Positions 8,370 to 15,279 of a stretch of 15,554 nt of DNA are shown here, piece after piece. A program made the position numbers and the translations under genes. How positions within the stretch are numbered: the stretch's first letter is position 1; each line of letters opens with the position of its first letter. The stretch comes from Prevotella sp. UBA1378 (GTDB taxonomy: Bacteria; Bacteroidota; Bacteroidia; Bacteroidales; Bacteroidaceae): assembly GCA_002305505.1 (NCBI GenBank), contig DBRC01000074.1:1-15554 (forward strand), written 5' to 3'. The notes under the pieces were generated by a model. It was not told where the DNA came from. It searched no databases and saw nothing but the letters and a program-made list of their open reading frames with translations.

Positions 8370-9128
8370 TTATATTCTTACGTTTATCCCTTCTTCTCTC
8401 AAATAGCGCTTCAAATCGGGGATAGGGATTTCCCCGAAATGGAATACACTGGCTGCCAGTGCCGCATCAGCATGCCCTAAGATAAAGGCATCACGGAAAT
8501 GCTCTTTCGCCCCAGCTCCTCCGCTGGCTATCACGGGGATGGACAGCTCGGCGGCCAGTTGGGCCAATGCCTCGTTTGCATAACCAGTTTTTACGCCGTC
8601 ATGGTTCATGCTAGTGAACAGTATTTCCCCTGCACCGCGTTCTTGTGCTTCTTTTGCCCATTCAAACAGCCCCAGTCCGGTTCGTTCGCGTCCCCCTTTC
8701 AGATAACAGTGCCATCCGTCTTCATCGTAACGGGCATCGATGGCGCACACGCATACCTGGCTGCCGAACCGTTTACTGATTTCGTCAAGCAATTGCGGGT
8801 GGCGGATGGCGGAACTGTTTACGCTCACCTTGTCGGCGCCGGCATAAAGCAGGCGTTCTACATCGGACAGTTCATTGATGCCTCCGCCCACGGTGAAGGG
8901 TATGTTTATCTCGGCGGCGACGCGCGTCACCATTTCCGTAAATGTCTTACGGCCTTCGAAACTGGCCGTTATATCAAGGAACACCAACTCATCGGCCCCC
9001 GCTTCACTATACGCTTTGCCCAGTTCAACAGGGTCGCCGGCTTTCCGCAGGTTGATGAAGTTGGTTCCCTTTACCGTCTCCCCGTCTTTTACATCAAGGC
9101 AGGGTATTATGCGTTTTGCGAGTCCCAT
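8370..9128 (-). CDS. hisF: Imidazole glycerol phosphate synthase, cyclase subunit
   Basis: Uses ammonia channelled from HisH to convert PRFAR into imidazole glycerol phosphate and AICAR. The 252-residue TIM barrel has the catalytic aspartates D12 in IIPCLDVKDG and D131 in CAIDAR, and phosphate-binding loops TVGGGI at 79-84 and ASGGAG at 201-206. The start overlaps the end of hisA by 22 bp, and this ATG is the one giving the family N-terminus (LAKRIIPCLD). The long overlap and gene order argue for coupled translation with hisA and hisH. Confidence 0.98.
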   Translation of the reverse strand: MGLAKRIIPCLDVKDGETVKGTNFINLRKAGDPVELGKAYSEAGADELVFLDITASFEGRKTFTEMVTRVAAEINIPFTVGGGINELSDVERLLYAGADKVSVNSSAIRHPQLLDEISKRFGSQVCVCAIDARYDEDGWHCYLKGGRERTGLGLFEWAKEAQERGAGEILFTSMNHDGVKTGYANEALAQLAAELSIPVIASGGAGAKEHFRDAFILGHADAALAASVFHFGEIPIPDLKRYLREEGINVRI

Positions 9129-9832
9129 AATTCCTTCAGGTTAATTTTTCCTTCATAAATTGCTTTCCCGAAGACAACGGCTGGGATTCCTGCATCGTTC
9201 AAGCTTTCAATGTCTTCCTTACACGACACTCCTCCGCTTGCTATCAAGTGCAATTGGGGGTATGCCGCCATTACTTTTTCATAGAGCCCGGTGGCAGGCC
9301 CTTGCAGCGTACCATCCTTGGATATTTCTGTGCAGAGCACATTCTTTACACCGTGGTCAATATAGTATTTCAGGAAAGGGAGAAGGGCTTCCTGAGAATC
9401 TTCTTTCCATCCGTTAATCGAAATTTTGCCGTGGCGGACATCAGCCCCCAAAATCATCCGTTCTGCTCCATATTTCTCCAGCCATTCGATAAACAATTCC
9501 CGGTTGGTGACGGCTATTGAACCGACTGTAACCATTGCAGCTCCACAATCGAATGCTGCCTCGATATCCTCATGGGTCTTGATGCCCCCGCCGAAGTCCA
9601 CGGTCAGCCGTGTTGTCCTCGTGATTGCCTTCAGTACATCTGCATTCACGATATGTTTCGATTTGGCACCGTCTAAGTCAACCACATGCAACCGCTTGAA
9701 GCCCAAGTCTTCAAATTGCTTGGCTACGTCTGCCGGATTATCGCTGTATACCGTCTTCTGCCCGTAATCACCTTTAGTCAGGCGCACACATTTGCCGTCT
9801 ATCAAGTCTATCGCAGGGATGAGTTCAATCAT
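9107..9832 (-). CDS. hisA: ProFAR isomerase (phosphoribosylformimino-AICAR ribotide isomerase)
   Basis: Catalyses the Amadori rearrangement of ProFAR to PRFAR, the substrate of HisF-HisH. The 241-residue TIM barrel opens MIELIPAIDLIDGKCVRL and carries catalytic D9 and D131 (LGADVRHG), plus phosphate loops DFGGGI at 79-84 and ASGGVS at 198-203. It shares the half-barrel duplication and the motif spacing of HisF next door. Its ATG overlaps the hisH stop (ATGA) and its end overlaps hisF by 22 bp. Confidence 0.98.
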   Translation of the reverse strand: MIELIPAIDLIDGKCVRLTKGDYGQKTVYSDNPADVAKQFEDLGFKRLHVVDLDGAKSKHIVNADVLKAITRTTRLTVDFGGGIKTHEDIEAAFDCGAAMVTVGSIAVTNRELFIEWLEKYGAERMILGADVRHGKISINGWKEDSQEALLPFLKYYIDHGVKNVLCTEISKDGTLQGPATGLYEKVMAAYPQLHLIASGGVSCKEDIESLNDAGIPAVVFGKAIYEGKINLKELWDSQNA

Positions 9833-10419
9833 ATCTCCATAAAATTTTTAAGTATACGCTCACCTGTACTTCCGCTTTTTTCGGGATGGAACTGTGTTGC
9901 GTAGAAGTTATCTTTATGCAAAGCAGCACTGTATGACAGGATATGGCCGGTTGTAGCGATGGTGTGCCCACAGAGGGGGACATAGTAGCTGTGCACGAAA
10001 TAAACATACTCGCTCTCCTCAACCCCCTTAAAGAGCGGGGATTTTAGGTCCGTAAGGGCATTCCATCCCATGCAGGGCACTTTCTCTTCGTGGCGGACTG
10101 GCACAAACAGCTTTACGTCGGCATCAAAAATTCCGATACATTGTGTATCGCCTTCTTCGGAGTGATGGCAGAGCAGTTGCTGGCCGACGCATATACCCAG
10201 CACGGGTTGGCGCAAGTCGCGGATAACACGGTCTAACCCTCTGGCACGCAGGTACTCCATGGCTCCCCGTGCTTCGCCTTGCCCAGGAAAGAGCACACGG
10301 TCGGCTTTTCCCAGTTCTTCCGCATCGTCCGTCAGTAGTGGCTCTATGCCCATCCGCCGCAGTGCATTGACTACCGAATAGATGTTGCCGGCATTGTATT
10401 TTACGATAGCTACGTTCAT
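9829..10419 (-). CDS. hisH: Imidazole glycerol phosphate synthase, glutamine amidotransferase subunit
   Basis: Class I glutamine amidotransferase that hydrolyses glutamine and passes ammonia to HisF. The 196-residue protein contains the nucleophile elbow LGICVGQQLL with C77, and the partners H178 and E180 in ATQFHPEKSG. Its ATG follows the purU stop codon with no spacer (TAG then ATG), and its stop overlaps the hisA start, so the his genes are probably expressed together with purU. Confidence 0.98.
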   Translation of the reverse strand: MNVAIVKYNAGNIYSVVNALRRMGIEPLLTDDAEELGKADRVLFPGQGEARGAMEYLRARGLDRVIRDLRQPVLGICVGQQLLCHHSEEGDTQCIGIFDADVKLFVPVRHEEKVPCMGWNALTDLKSPLFKGVEESEYVYFVHSYYVPLCGHTIATTGHILSYSAALHKDNFYATQFHPEKSGSTGERILKNFMEI

Positions 10420-11283
10420 CTATGAGAAGATAATGGTCTTATTATGATAGGTCAGGATTTTGCGCTCTATATGTTTCCGGACAGCCCGGGAGAGCACGAT
10501 TTTCTCGAGGTCCCTGCCTTTTCTTACCATGCTTTCTGCTGTGTCCTTATGCGAAACGCGCATCACGTCTTGTTCGATGATGGGGCCTGCATCCAGATCG
10601 GCCGTTACATAGTGGCTTGTTGCGCCGATTACTTTCACGCCGCGTTCCCATGCTTGATGATAGGGCTTCGCACCGACAAAGGCCGGAAGGAACGAGTGGT
10701 GAATATTGATGATATGGTTAGGGTAACGCTTAATCATGTCGTCGCTGATAATCTGCATATAGCGGGCCAGCACAATAAACGTTACTCTTTCCTTTTTCAG
10801 CAGTTCCATTTCCGCAGCCTCCACCTCGGCCTTGTTCGAGTGGTCTTTTTTTATCGACCAGACATAGTATGGAATACTGAATTGGTCGGCTACATAGCGC
10901 AGGTCCTCGTGGTTGCTGATAATGCAAGGAATATCCACGTCGAACTCACCGGCTTTCCAACGGGCCAGCAAATCATACAGGCAATGGCTCATTTTGCTGA
11001 CAAAGATAGCCATGCGGGGCCGCTGGTCGCTGAAATACAGGTTGCATTCCATCTTGTATCGTTGTGCGTACAGCGTCTGTATGTACTCTTTGATTTTCTC
11101 CCTTGGAATGAGAAAAGTATCCAATACCCATTCAATGCGCATGAAGAAATTGCCGTCTTGCCGGTCAACGTATTGATCCAGATAGACGATATTTCCTTGA
11201 TTGTCTGTTATAAACTTTGTCATCTCCGATATGATTCCCTGTTGGTCAGGGCAATGCAGGAGCAAGATTGCGGTTGGTTTCAT
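10420..11283 (-). CDS. purU: Formyltetrahydrofolate deformylase
   Basis: Hydrolyses 10-formyl-tetrahydrofolate to formate and tetrahydrofolate, balancing one-carbon pools and supplying formate for purine synthesis. The 287-residue protein has an N-terminal ACT regulatory domain (about 1-85, beginning with LLLHCPDQQGIISEMT) and a C-terminal formyltransferase-fold domain. The catalytic residues are N193 and H195 in INIHHSFLP, and D231 in ADLDAGPI. An in-frame stop lies just upstream, so the ATG at 11283 is the only reasonable start. It is the first gene of the minus-strand block, with a promoter about 50 bp upstream. Being directly ahead of hisH-hisA-hisF fits the link between histidine and purine synthesis through AICAR. 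Confidence 0.96.
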   Translation of the reverse strand: MKPTAILLLHCPDQQGIISEMTKFITDNQGNIVYLDQYVDRQDGNFFMRIEWVLDTFLIPREKIKEYIQTLYAQRYKMECNLYFSDQRPRMAIFVSKMSHCLYDLLARWKAGEFDVDIPCIISNHEDLRYVADQFSIPYYVWSIKKDHSNKAEVEAAEMELLKKERVTFIVLARYMQIISDDMIKRYPNHIINIHHSFLPAFVGAKPYHQAWERGVKVIGATSHYVTADLDAGPIIEQDVMRVSHKDTAESMVRKGRDLEKIVLSRAVRKHIERKILTYHNKTIIFS

Positions 11284-11313
11284 TTTACTGTGTCTTGTTA
11301 GTTTTTATATGCA

Positions 11314-11320
11314 CCTCCTT
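11314..11320 (-). promoter_or_regulatory. Shine-Dalgarno-like sequence far from the purU start
   Basis: AAGGAGG on the minus strand is a perfect anti-16S match but lies 30 nt before the purU ATG, too far for direct use. A GTG overlapping its last base opens a 9-codon frame ending one base before purU, but the SD-to-GTG spacing is zero. It may be fortuitous, since many Bacteroidota genes do not rely on such a site. Confidence 0.3.
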
Positions 11321-11332
11321 TAAATCAATGTG

Positions 11333-11340
11333 CAAAGTTA
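11333..11340 (-). promoter_or_regulatory. Bacteroides-type -7 box for purU and the his/lys block
   Basis: TAACTTTG on the minus strand matches TAnnTTTG exactly and lies about 50 bp upstream of purU, giving an expected leader of roughly 45 nt. No clear TTTG is present at the -33 spacing. As the only evident promoter upstream of the eleven-gene block, it could drive the whole unit, though internal promoters are possible. Confidence 0.65.
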
Positions 11341-11503
11341 CTGAAAATCATTGTAAAAACCGAAGAATTTAAGAAGATTAATGCAGTTTATCCCGATTAT
11401 AAAGGCGGTACGAAGAAAATCGTTGGATTTGTATCGGCGTCCGAAGGCAGAAGGGGTTGAGATTATGCGTGCTGTCTTGGTAATCTCGCATACGGATAAT
11501 TGT

Positions 11504-12481
11504 TTATTCGCGGTAGAAAAAAGAGAACAAACTGTTAAACCAGCTGATGTTTATATGGAACCACCGGTTTGTGCTGACCGGCTTACCCCCGAAGCGTAAT
11601 ATAAACTCGCGGAAAGGGTTCTTGCGGAAAGGCAATCCCACATCCATGAAAACAATATGGTCATATCGCCGTCCGTGGGCATATTTGATGGCATTCCATA
11701 TCGTCATCACGTCAGGATGCAGCGCATGAAAGCTCTTACGGCGGAAAGCCGAGTACCATAGATAGGCATCTTTACCGCTGAATGCACAGGCGCAACAACC
11801 TACGATGTGGCCGCGATATTTCGTTACAAACAACTGGCCGTTCCCACTCTTCTGCAAGCCTTTGAAAAATGCGTCGTCAGGAATGTAGCGTTTGGGTTTA
11901 AGGACATTGTGCATGTGCATGAGGCGCGAAAAAGACCGGAAATCCTCTTCGGTCTCTACGATGCTCGATGTAACGCCGCGCTTTTCCGCGTTTGTTATGC
12001 GATGCTTCATCTTGTCGCTCAGCCGTTCTTCGGGAGCCTTACTGTGGAGCGAGTTGTGAATGCTCATCCAATGAACCGGGAAATAGCCGTGTTGGCGGAA
12101 TTGCTTATAACCAAACATCTTGTTGCTTAGGTTGCCGAACTCTGTATACAAAACGCGGAGCTGCATCTTTTTGTTCAGCGTTTGCAGCATCAGCCCGAAC
12201 AGTTCGTCTTGCCGGAACTCGCTTTCCTCATATTCGCCGGCCCCATGGATGCGGCAGTGCATATATAAATAAGGTGGGAACCATGATGACCGGTATCGGA
12301 TGACAGCCAGGAGATGGCACAATATCCTTCCTTCGGATGTGTTGACAACAACCATATAGGGCTTTTGGCGCGGTGTTTGTTCACACAACTCGAATAGCGC
12401 CTTGCTGTGGAAATAGTTGTGGTACGGCATCTCCGGCAAGTCGCTGCTATGGCTGTAGATATTTGTCACCAAATTTTTCAC
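11504..12481 (-). CDS. FemAB/GNAT-like acyltransferase family protein
   Basis: I read this 325-residue protein as a two-lobed member of the GNAT/FemAB-like acyltransferase superfamily. Features include PPYLYMHCRIHGAGEY (69-84), EFGNLSNKMFGYKQFR (114-129), FPVHWMSIHNSLHSKAPEERL (134-154 region) and a second lobe, FVTKYRGHIVGCCACAFS at 218-235, where the basic GNAT acceptor/CoA strand pattern is expected. Substrate is unknown; cell-wall, lipid or surface-glycan acylation is plausible. The start is not ATG: the frame opens with GTG at 12479-12481, and a second GTG lies four codons downstream. A -7 box ends only 4 bp from the first GTG, which argues for a leaderless transcript or a downstream start. 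It appears to be monocistronic. Confidence 0.72.
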   Translation of the reverse strand: MKNLVTNIYSHSSDLPEMPYHNYFHSKALFELCEQTPRQKPYMVVVNTSEGRILCHLLAVIRYRSSWFPPYLYMHCRIHGAGEYEESEFRQDELFGLMLQTLNKKMQLRVLYTEFGNLSNKMFGYKQFRQHGYFPVHWMSIHNSLHSKAPEERLSDKMKHRITNAEKRGVTSSIVETEEDFRSFSRLMHMHNVLKPKRYIPDDAFFKGLQKSGNGQLFVTKYRGHIVGCCACAFSGKDAYLWYSAFRRKSFHALHPDVMTIWNAIKYAHGRRYDHIVFMDVGLPFRKNPFREFILRFGGKPVSTNRWFHINISWFNSLFSFFYRE

Positions 12482-12485
12482 CCTG

Positions 12486-12493
12486 CAAATTTA
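12486..12493 (-). promoter_or_regulatory. -7 box for the acyltransferase gene
   Basis: TAAATTTG on the minus strand fits TAnnTTTG. It sits 4 bp upstream of the annotated GTG, so transcription would begin near or inside the first codon. The -33 region is poor (TGTG or ATTG at the expected spacing). Confidence 0.5.
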
Positions 12494-12502
12494 ACAATAA
12501 TA

Positions 12503-12530
12503 ATTCATAATTCACAATTCATAATTCATA
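12503..12530. repeat. Four tandem 7-bp repeats in the divergent promoter region
   Basis: ATTCATA is repeated four times head to tail (12503, 12510, 12517, 12524), the second copy being ATTCACA. The array lies between two divergent promoters and directly abuts the -33 box of the nitroreductase operon. It could be a length-variable spacer or simply low-complexity A/T sequence. Confidence 0.7.
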
Positions 12531-12533
12531 TTT

Positions 12534-12565
12534 TTTGTTCATCTCCGCATTAATTATTATTTTTG
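12534..12565 (+). promoter_or_regulatory. Promoter of the nitroreductase-maf operon
   Basis: TTTG at 12534-12537 and TATTTTTG at 12558-12565 match the Bacteroides -33/-7 consensus with a 20-nt spacer. The box ends 28 bp before the nitroreductase ATG, leaving a short leader. Confidence 0.75.
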
Positions 12566-12593
12566 CACATAATAATCAATATTATCAGCGAGT

Positions 12594-13121
12594 ATGACAG
12601 AATTTAAAGACTTGGTACAGTTGCGCCGGAGCCACCGCAGGTTTACCGGCGAAGAAATAGACGCAGACGACGTAAAGCTGATTTTGCGTGCAGCATTGAT
12701 GTCTCCTACATCAAAAGGGCAGCGCGCATGGCAGTTTATCGTGGTGGATGACCGCTTTGATATAGAAAGGCTCTCGGATGCAAAAGACATGGGGTCGCAG
12801 TTTATGAAAGATGCGCCCCTTGCCGTCGTCGTCTTGGGCGACCCGGTGCAGAACGATTGCTGGGTGGAAGACGGGACCATCGCGGCCGTGTCGATGCAGT
12901 ATCAGGCCGAAGAATTGGGGCTGGGCTCCTGTTGGATACAGATGCGTGGCCGGGGATTAAGCGATGGGACGGATGCCGATACGGTGATACGCGGCATTCT
13001 TGACATTCCCGGAAACTTGAATGTCCTCTGTGTCATTGCCATCGGGCATAAGGCTGATGAGCGCAAGCCGCAGGACGAAGAAAAACTGAAGTGGGAGACC
13101 GTCCACTTGGGCAAATATTAA
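12594..13121 (+). CDS. Nitroreductase family flavoprotein
   Basis: A 175-residue FMN-dependent oxidoreductase of the nitroreductase superfamily, which reduces nitro compounds, quinones or related electron acceptors with NAD(P)H. The FMN-binding RRSHRRF lies at 11-17, the SPTSKGQRAWQF segment at 37-48, the GLGSCWIQ stretch follows in the second half, and IAIGHKADERKP lies near the C-terminus. The physiological substrate cannot be read from sequence. It is first in a four-gene operon and is followed 13 bp later by a Rossmann-fold gene. Enzymes of this family can activate nitroimidazole drugs, but nothing here shows that this one does. Confidence 0.92.
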   Translation: MTEFKDLVQLRRSHRRFTGEEIDADDVKLILRAALMSPTSKGQRAWQFIVVDDRFDIERLSDAKDMGSQFMKDAPLAVVVLGDPVQNDCWVEDGTIAAVSMQYQAEELGLGSCWIQMRGRGLSDGTDADTVIRGILDIPGNLNVLCVIAIGHKADERKPQDEEKLKWETVHLGKY

Positions 13122-13134
13122 TCATCCGCATCTG

Positions 13135-13911
13135 ATGAAAATTGTTTTTATCGGTGCCGGGAAGTTGGCAACCAACTTGAGCCGCGCTTTGTTGGCTGCA
13201 GGGCACGACATCGTGCAGGTGTACAGTCGCACGATGGAGTCTGCCCGGCAGGTAGCGGCAATAGCCGGCGGAGCACCAACGGCGGATATACAGTCGCTTA
13301 ACAAAAACGCCGATGTCTATATCGTTGCCGTGAAGGACTCGGCCATGCCCGAGATTCTGCCGCTCGTTTGTAAGGGTATCGAGCAGAAAGTGTTTATCCA
13401 TACAGCCGGTTCGTTACCCATGGGTATTTTCAAGGGGATGGCTCTCCACTACGGCGTGCTCTACCCGATGCAATCGTTCTCCAAGGAGCGTGCTGTTGAT
13501 TTTGAAGAGATTCCTTGCTTCATCGAAGGCAATGACCATCTTGCTACTGAAACGGTTAGCGAACTGGCAACAAGCATCAGCAAGGACGTAAGGCACCTGT
13601 CTTCCGAAGACCGGCGCTATCTGCATCTCGCGGCTGTGTTCGCTTGTAACTTTGTGAACCATTGTTATGCGCTATCTGCAGATATCCTTTTAAAGCATGG
13701 GCTGCCGTTTGAGGTGATGCTCCCGCTGATCAGGGAGACTGCCCGTAAGGTGGAGCAGATGTCTCCCGGCGAAGCCCAGACGGGCCCGGCCGTGCGCTAT
13801 GACGAGAATGTAATACGCATACAGAGCCAAATGCTGCGCGATGACCCCTTTGCCAAGGAGATATATGAGCGCATGAGCCTCAGTATCCACCGTAAAGCCA
13901 TGAAAAAATGA
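13135..13911 (+). CDS. Rossmann-fold oxidoreductase of the DUF2520 type
   Basis: The N-terminal domain is a dinucleotide-binding Rossmann fold: MKIVFIGAGKLATNLSRAL gives GxGxxxxxL, followed by an SR at 31-32 after the second strand, which often favours NADP. Later segments include AVKDSAM at 65-71, HTAGS at 89-93 and YPMQSFS at 110-116. Residues from about 130 form a helical domain typical of DUF2520 proteins. The architecture resembles F420-dependent NADP reductases, pyrroline-carboxylate reductase or ketopantoate reductase, but the substrate is unknown. The stop overlaps the start of the KdsC-like gene (ATGA), so the two are probably co-translated. Confidence 0.85.
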   Translation: MKIVFIGAGKLATNLSRALLAAGHDIVQVYSRTMESARQVAAIAGGAPTADIQSLNKNADVYIVAVKDSAMPEILPLVCKGIEQKVFIHTAGSLPMGIFKGMALHYGVLYPMQSFSKERAVDFEEIPCFIEGNDHLATETVSELATSISKDVRHLSSEDRRYLHLAAVFACNFVNHCYALSADILLKHGLPFEVMLPLIRETARKVEQMSPGEAQTGPAVRYDENVIRIQSQMLRDDPFAKEIYERMSLSIHRKAMKK

Positions 13912-14426
13912 TTCATTACGACTTAAATAAAATACGTTCAATCATCTTCGATGTCGACGGTGTGCTCAGCGCAGAGACCATTGTGTTGCACCCCAGCGGC
14001 GAACCGATGCGGACGGTTAACATCAAAGACGGCTATGCCATACAACTGGCCATGAAAATGGGATTGCGCATCGTTATCCTTACAGGTGGGAAAACCGACA
14101 GTGTGCGGATGCGTTACGAACATCTGGGCGTGAAAGATATTTATATGGGCTGTGCCGTCAAAATCAATACCTACAGGGAATTCCTTGCTAAATATGGGCT
14201 GAAGGACGAAGAGGTGATGTACATGGGCGACGACATTCCCGATTATGAAATCATGAAGCGTGTCGGTTGCCCGGTTTGCCCGGCAGATGCATCGCCGGAT
14301 ATCAAGGGTGTCAGCATCTACGTGAGCGGATACCGCGGCGGCCAGGGCTGCGGCCGCGATGTCATCGAGCAGGTGCTGCGTGCACAGGGCAAATGGCTGG
14401 ACGACAATAAGGCATTCGGATGGTAG
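13908..14426 (+). CDS. kdsC: KdsC-like HAD phosphatase (3-deoxy-D-manno-octulosonate 8-phosphate phosphatase family)
   Basis: A 172-residue HAD phosphatase without cap domain, the size and form of KdsC, which dephosphorylates Kdo-8-phosphate to Kdo for the lipopolysaccharide core. Motif I is FDVDGVL with nucleophile D15 and D17, motif II is ILTGG with T59, the conserved lysine is K85 and motif IV is GDDIPD at 107-112. The C-terminal GGQGCGRDVIE (144-154) matches the family tail that closes over the active site of a neighbouring subunit. Related phosphatases act on other sugar acids, so the exact substrate is probable rather than proven. It is followed 1 bp later by maf. Confidence 0.88.
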   Translation: MIHYDLNKIRSIIFDVDGVLSAETIVLHPSGEPMRTVNIKDGYAIQLAMKMGLRIVILTGGKTDSVRMRYEHLGVKDIYMGCAVKINTYREFLAKYGLKDEEVMYMGDDIPDYEIMKRVGCPVCPADASPDIKGVSIYVSGYRGGQGCGRDVIEQVLRAQGKWLDDNKAFGW

Positions 14427-14427
14427 G

Positions 14428-15006
14428 ATGGAAAATCTGAAGAATTATAAAATCATACTTGCAAGCAATTCGCCTCGCCGCAGGGAACTGCTGCGCGGTT
14501 TAGATCTTGATTTTGAAGTACGCGTATTGCCCGGCATCGACGAAAGTTATCCGCCGGGGCTCGGAGCTGCGGAAATCCCACAGTACATCGCTGTGGAAAA
14601 GGCTGAAGCCAACCGTGCTGGGATGGCCGGCGACGAGTTGTTGATAACGGCTGACACCGTGGTCGTATTAGGCGAGGAGGTGCTCGGCAAGCCCCGGGAC
14701 GACGATGATGCCCGCAGGATACTGCATCTTTTGAGCGGGAGGACACACCAAGTGGTAACGGGGGTGTGTCTGATGACTAAACAAATGAAGCGCCAGTTTT
14801 CAGTATCTACCGGCGTTACTTTCAGGACATTGCTTGACGCTGAAATCGATTATTATGTCAGTACGTATCATCCGTTAGACAAAGCCGGTGCTTACGGCAT
14901 TCAAGAATGGATTGGGTATATAGGGGTTACCGGACTTACCGGAAGTTACTTTAATGTGATGGGATTGCCGGTTCAGCGCATCTATGAAGAACTGAAATTG
15001 TTCTAA
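14428..15006 (+). CDS. maf: Maf-family nucleoside triphosphate pyrophosphatase
   Basis: A 192-residue house-cleaning enzyme that hydrolyses non-canonical or selected nucleoside triphosphates (dTTP/UTP in the YhdE-type subgroup) to monophosphates. I chose the ATG at 14428 because it gives the family N-terminus, with IILASNSPRRRELL at 9-22. The longer frame, beginning at 14359, would run through the end of kdsC. Other motifs are ITADTVV with catalytic D76, GKPRD at 87-91, SGRTHQVVTG at 103-112, DKAGAYGIQ at 151-159 and YFNVMGLPV at 174-182. It is the last gene of the plus-strand operon. No terminator is obvious after it, and a new promoter begins about 65 bp downstream. Confidence 0.95.
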   Translation: MENLKNYKIILASNSPRRRELLRGLDLDFEVRVLPGIDESYPPGLGAAEIPQYIAVEKAEANRAGMAGDELLITADTVVVLGEEVLGKPRDDDDARRILHLLSGRTHQVVTGVCLMTKQMKRQFSVSTGVTFRTLLDAEIDYYVSTYHPLDKAGAYGIQEWIGYIGVTGLTGSYFNVMGLPVQRIYEELKLF

Positions 15007-15072
15007 AAGTTGGATAAATTGGGCTGAATGTAAAAAAAAAGAAATATTTATAATAAAAAAACGTCGAAAAGT

Positions 15073-15103
15073 TTTGCACATTCGAGAATATTTATTATCT
15101 TTG
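15073..15103 (+). promoter_or_regulatory. Strong Bacteroides promoter without an adjacent coding gene
   Basis: TTTG at 15073-15076 and TATCTTTG at 15096-15103 fit the -33/-7 consensus with an optimal 19-nt spacer. An A/T-rich tract just upstream could act as an UP-like element. Transcription would start near 15109-15112. Confidence 0.8.
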
Positions 15104-15109
15104 CATCGA

Positions 15110-15183
15110 CAACTAGTAATTTTAATCTATATTTATCATTTTCCTAAGAAGGAATCTGTCTGTGAAGATGGATTCCTTTTTTA
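15110..15183 (+). ncRNA. Candidate small RNA or attenuated leader, about 70 nt
   Basis: The interval runs from the predicted start of the promoter at 15073-15103 to the T-run after a hairpin. It contains no convincing open frame. It may be an independent small RNA, or a 5' leader whose terminator controls read-through into the repeats and the TOPRIM-like gene. I do not recognise it as a known RNA family. Confidence 0.4.
15146..15182 (+). terminator. Intrinsic terminator-like hairpin
   Basis: AAGGAATC at 15149-15156 pairs with GATTCCTT at 15171-15178. A G-T and two A-T pairs extend the stem outward, the loop is 14 nt, and six T residues run from 15177 to 15182. The stem is only moderately GC-rich, so termination may be partial. 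Confidence 0.6.
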
Positions 15184-15198
15184 GTATGTACACATTTG

Positions 15199-15222
15199 GA
15201 TGGGAAAGCGAGCGTTCCCATC
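15199..15222. repeat. Perfect 8-bp stem-loop
   Basis: GATGGGAA at 15199-15206 is the exact reverse complement of TTCCCATC at 15215-15222, separated by an 8-nt AGCGAGCG loop. There is no T-run, so a protein-binding or RNA-structure role is more likely than termination. Confidence 0.6.
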
Positions 15223-15279
15223 ATTGAAAACCCTGTGTTTGGGAAGTCTGGCAAAGTGGTAACTAACGGATTGAAATCG

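Noticed and set aside
10444..11301. Long plus-strand frame opposite purU
   Set aside because: It mirrors purU, which has an intact ACT domain and catalytic residues; the opposite frame has no recognisable domain.
11341..11460. Plus-strand 39-codon frame with a coding-like appearance (lysine-, glycine- and valine-rich)
   Set aside because: It has no ATG, GTG or TTG start, only CTG, lies opposite the purU promoter, and matches nothing I recognise. Codon choice alone is not enough.
14359..14427. Longer maf start at 14359
   Set aside because: The extension lies inside kdsC in another frame, and the family N-terminus begins at 14428.
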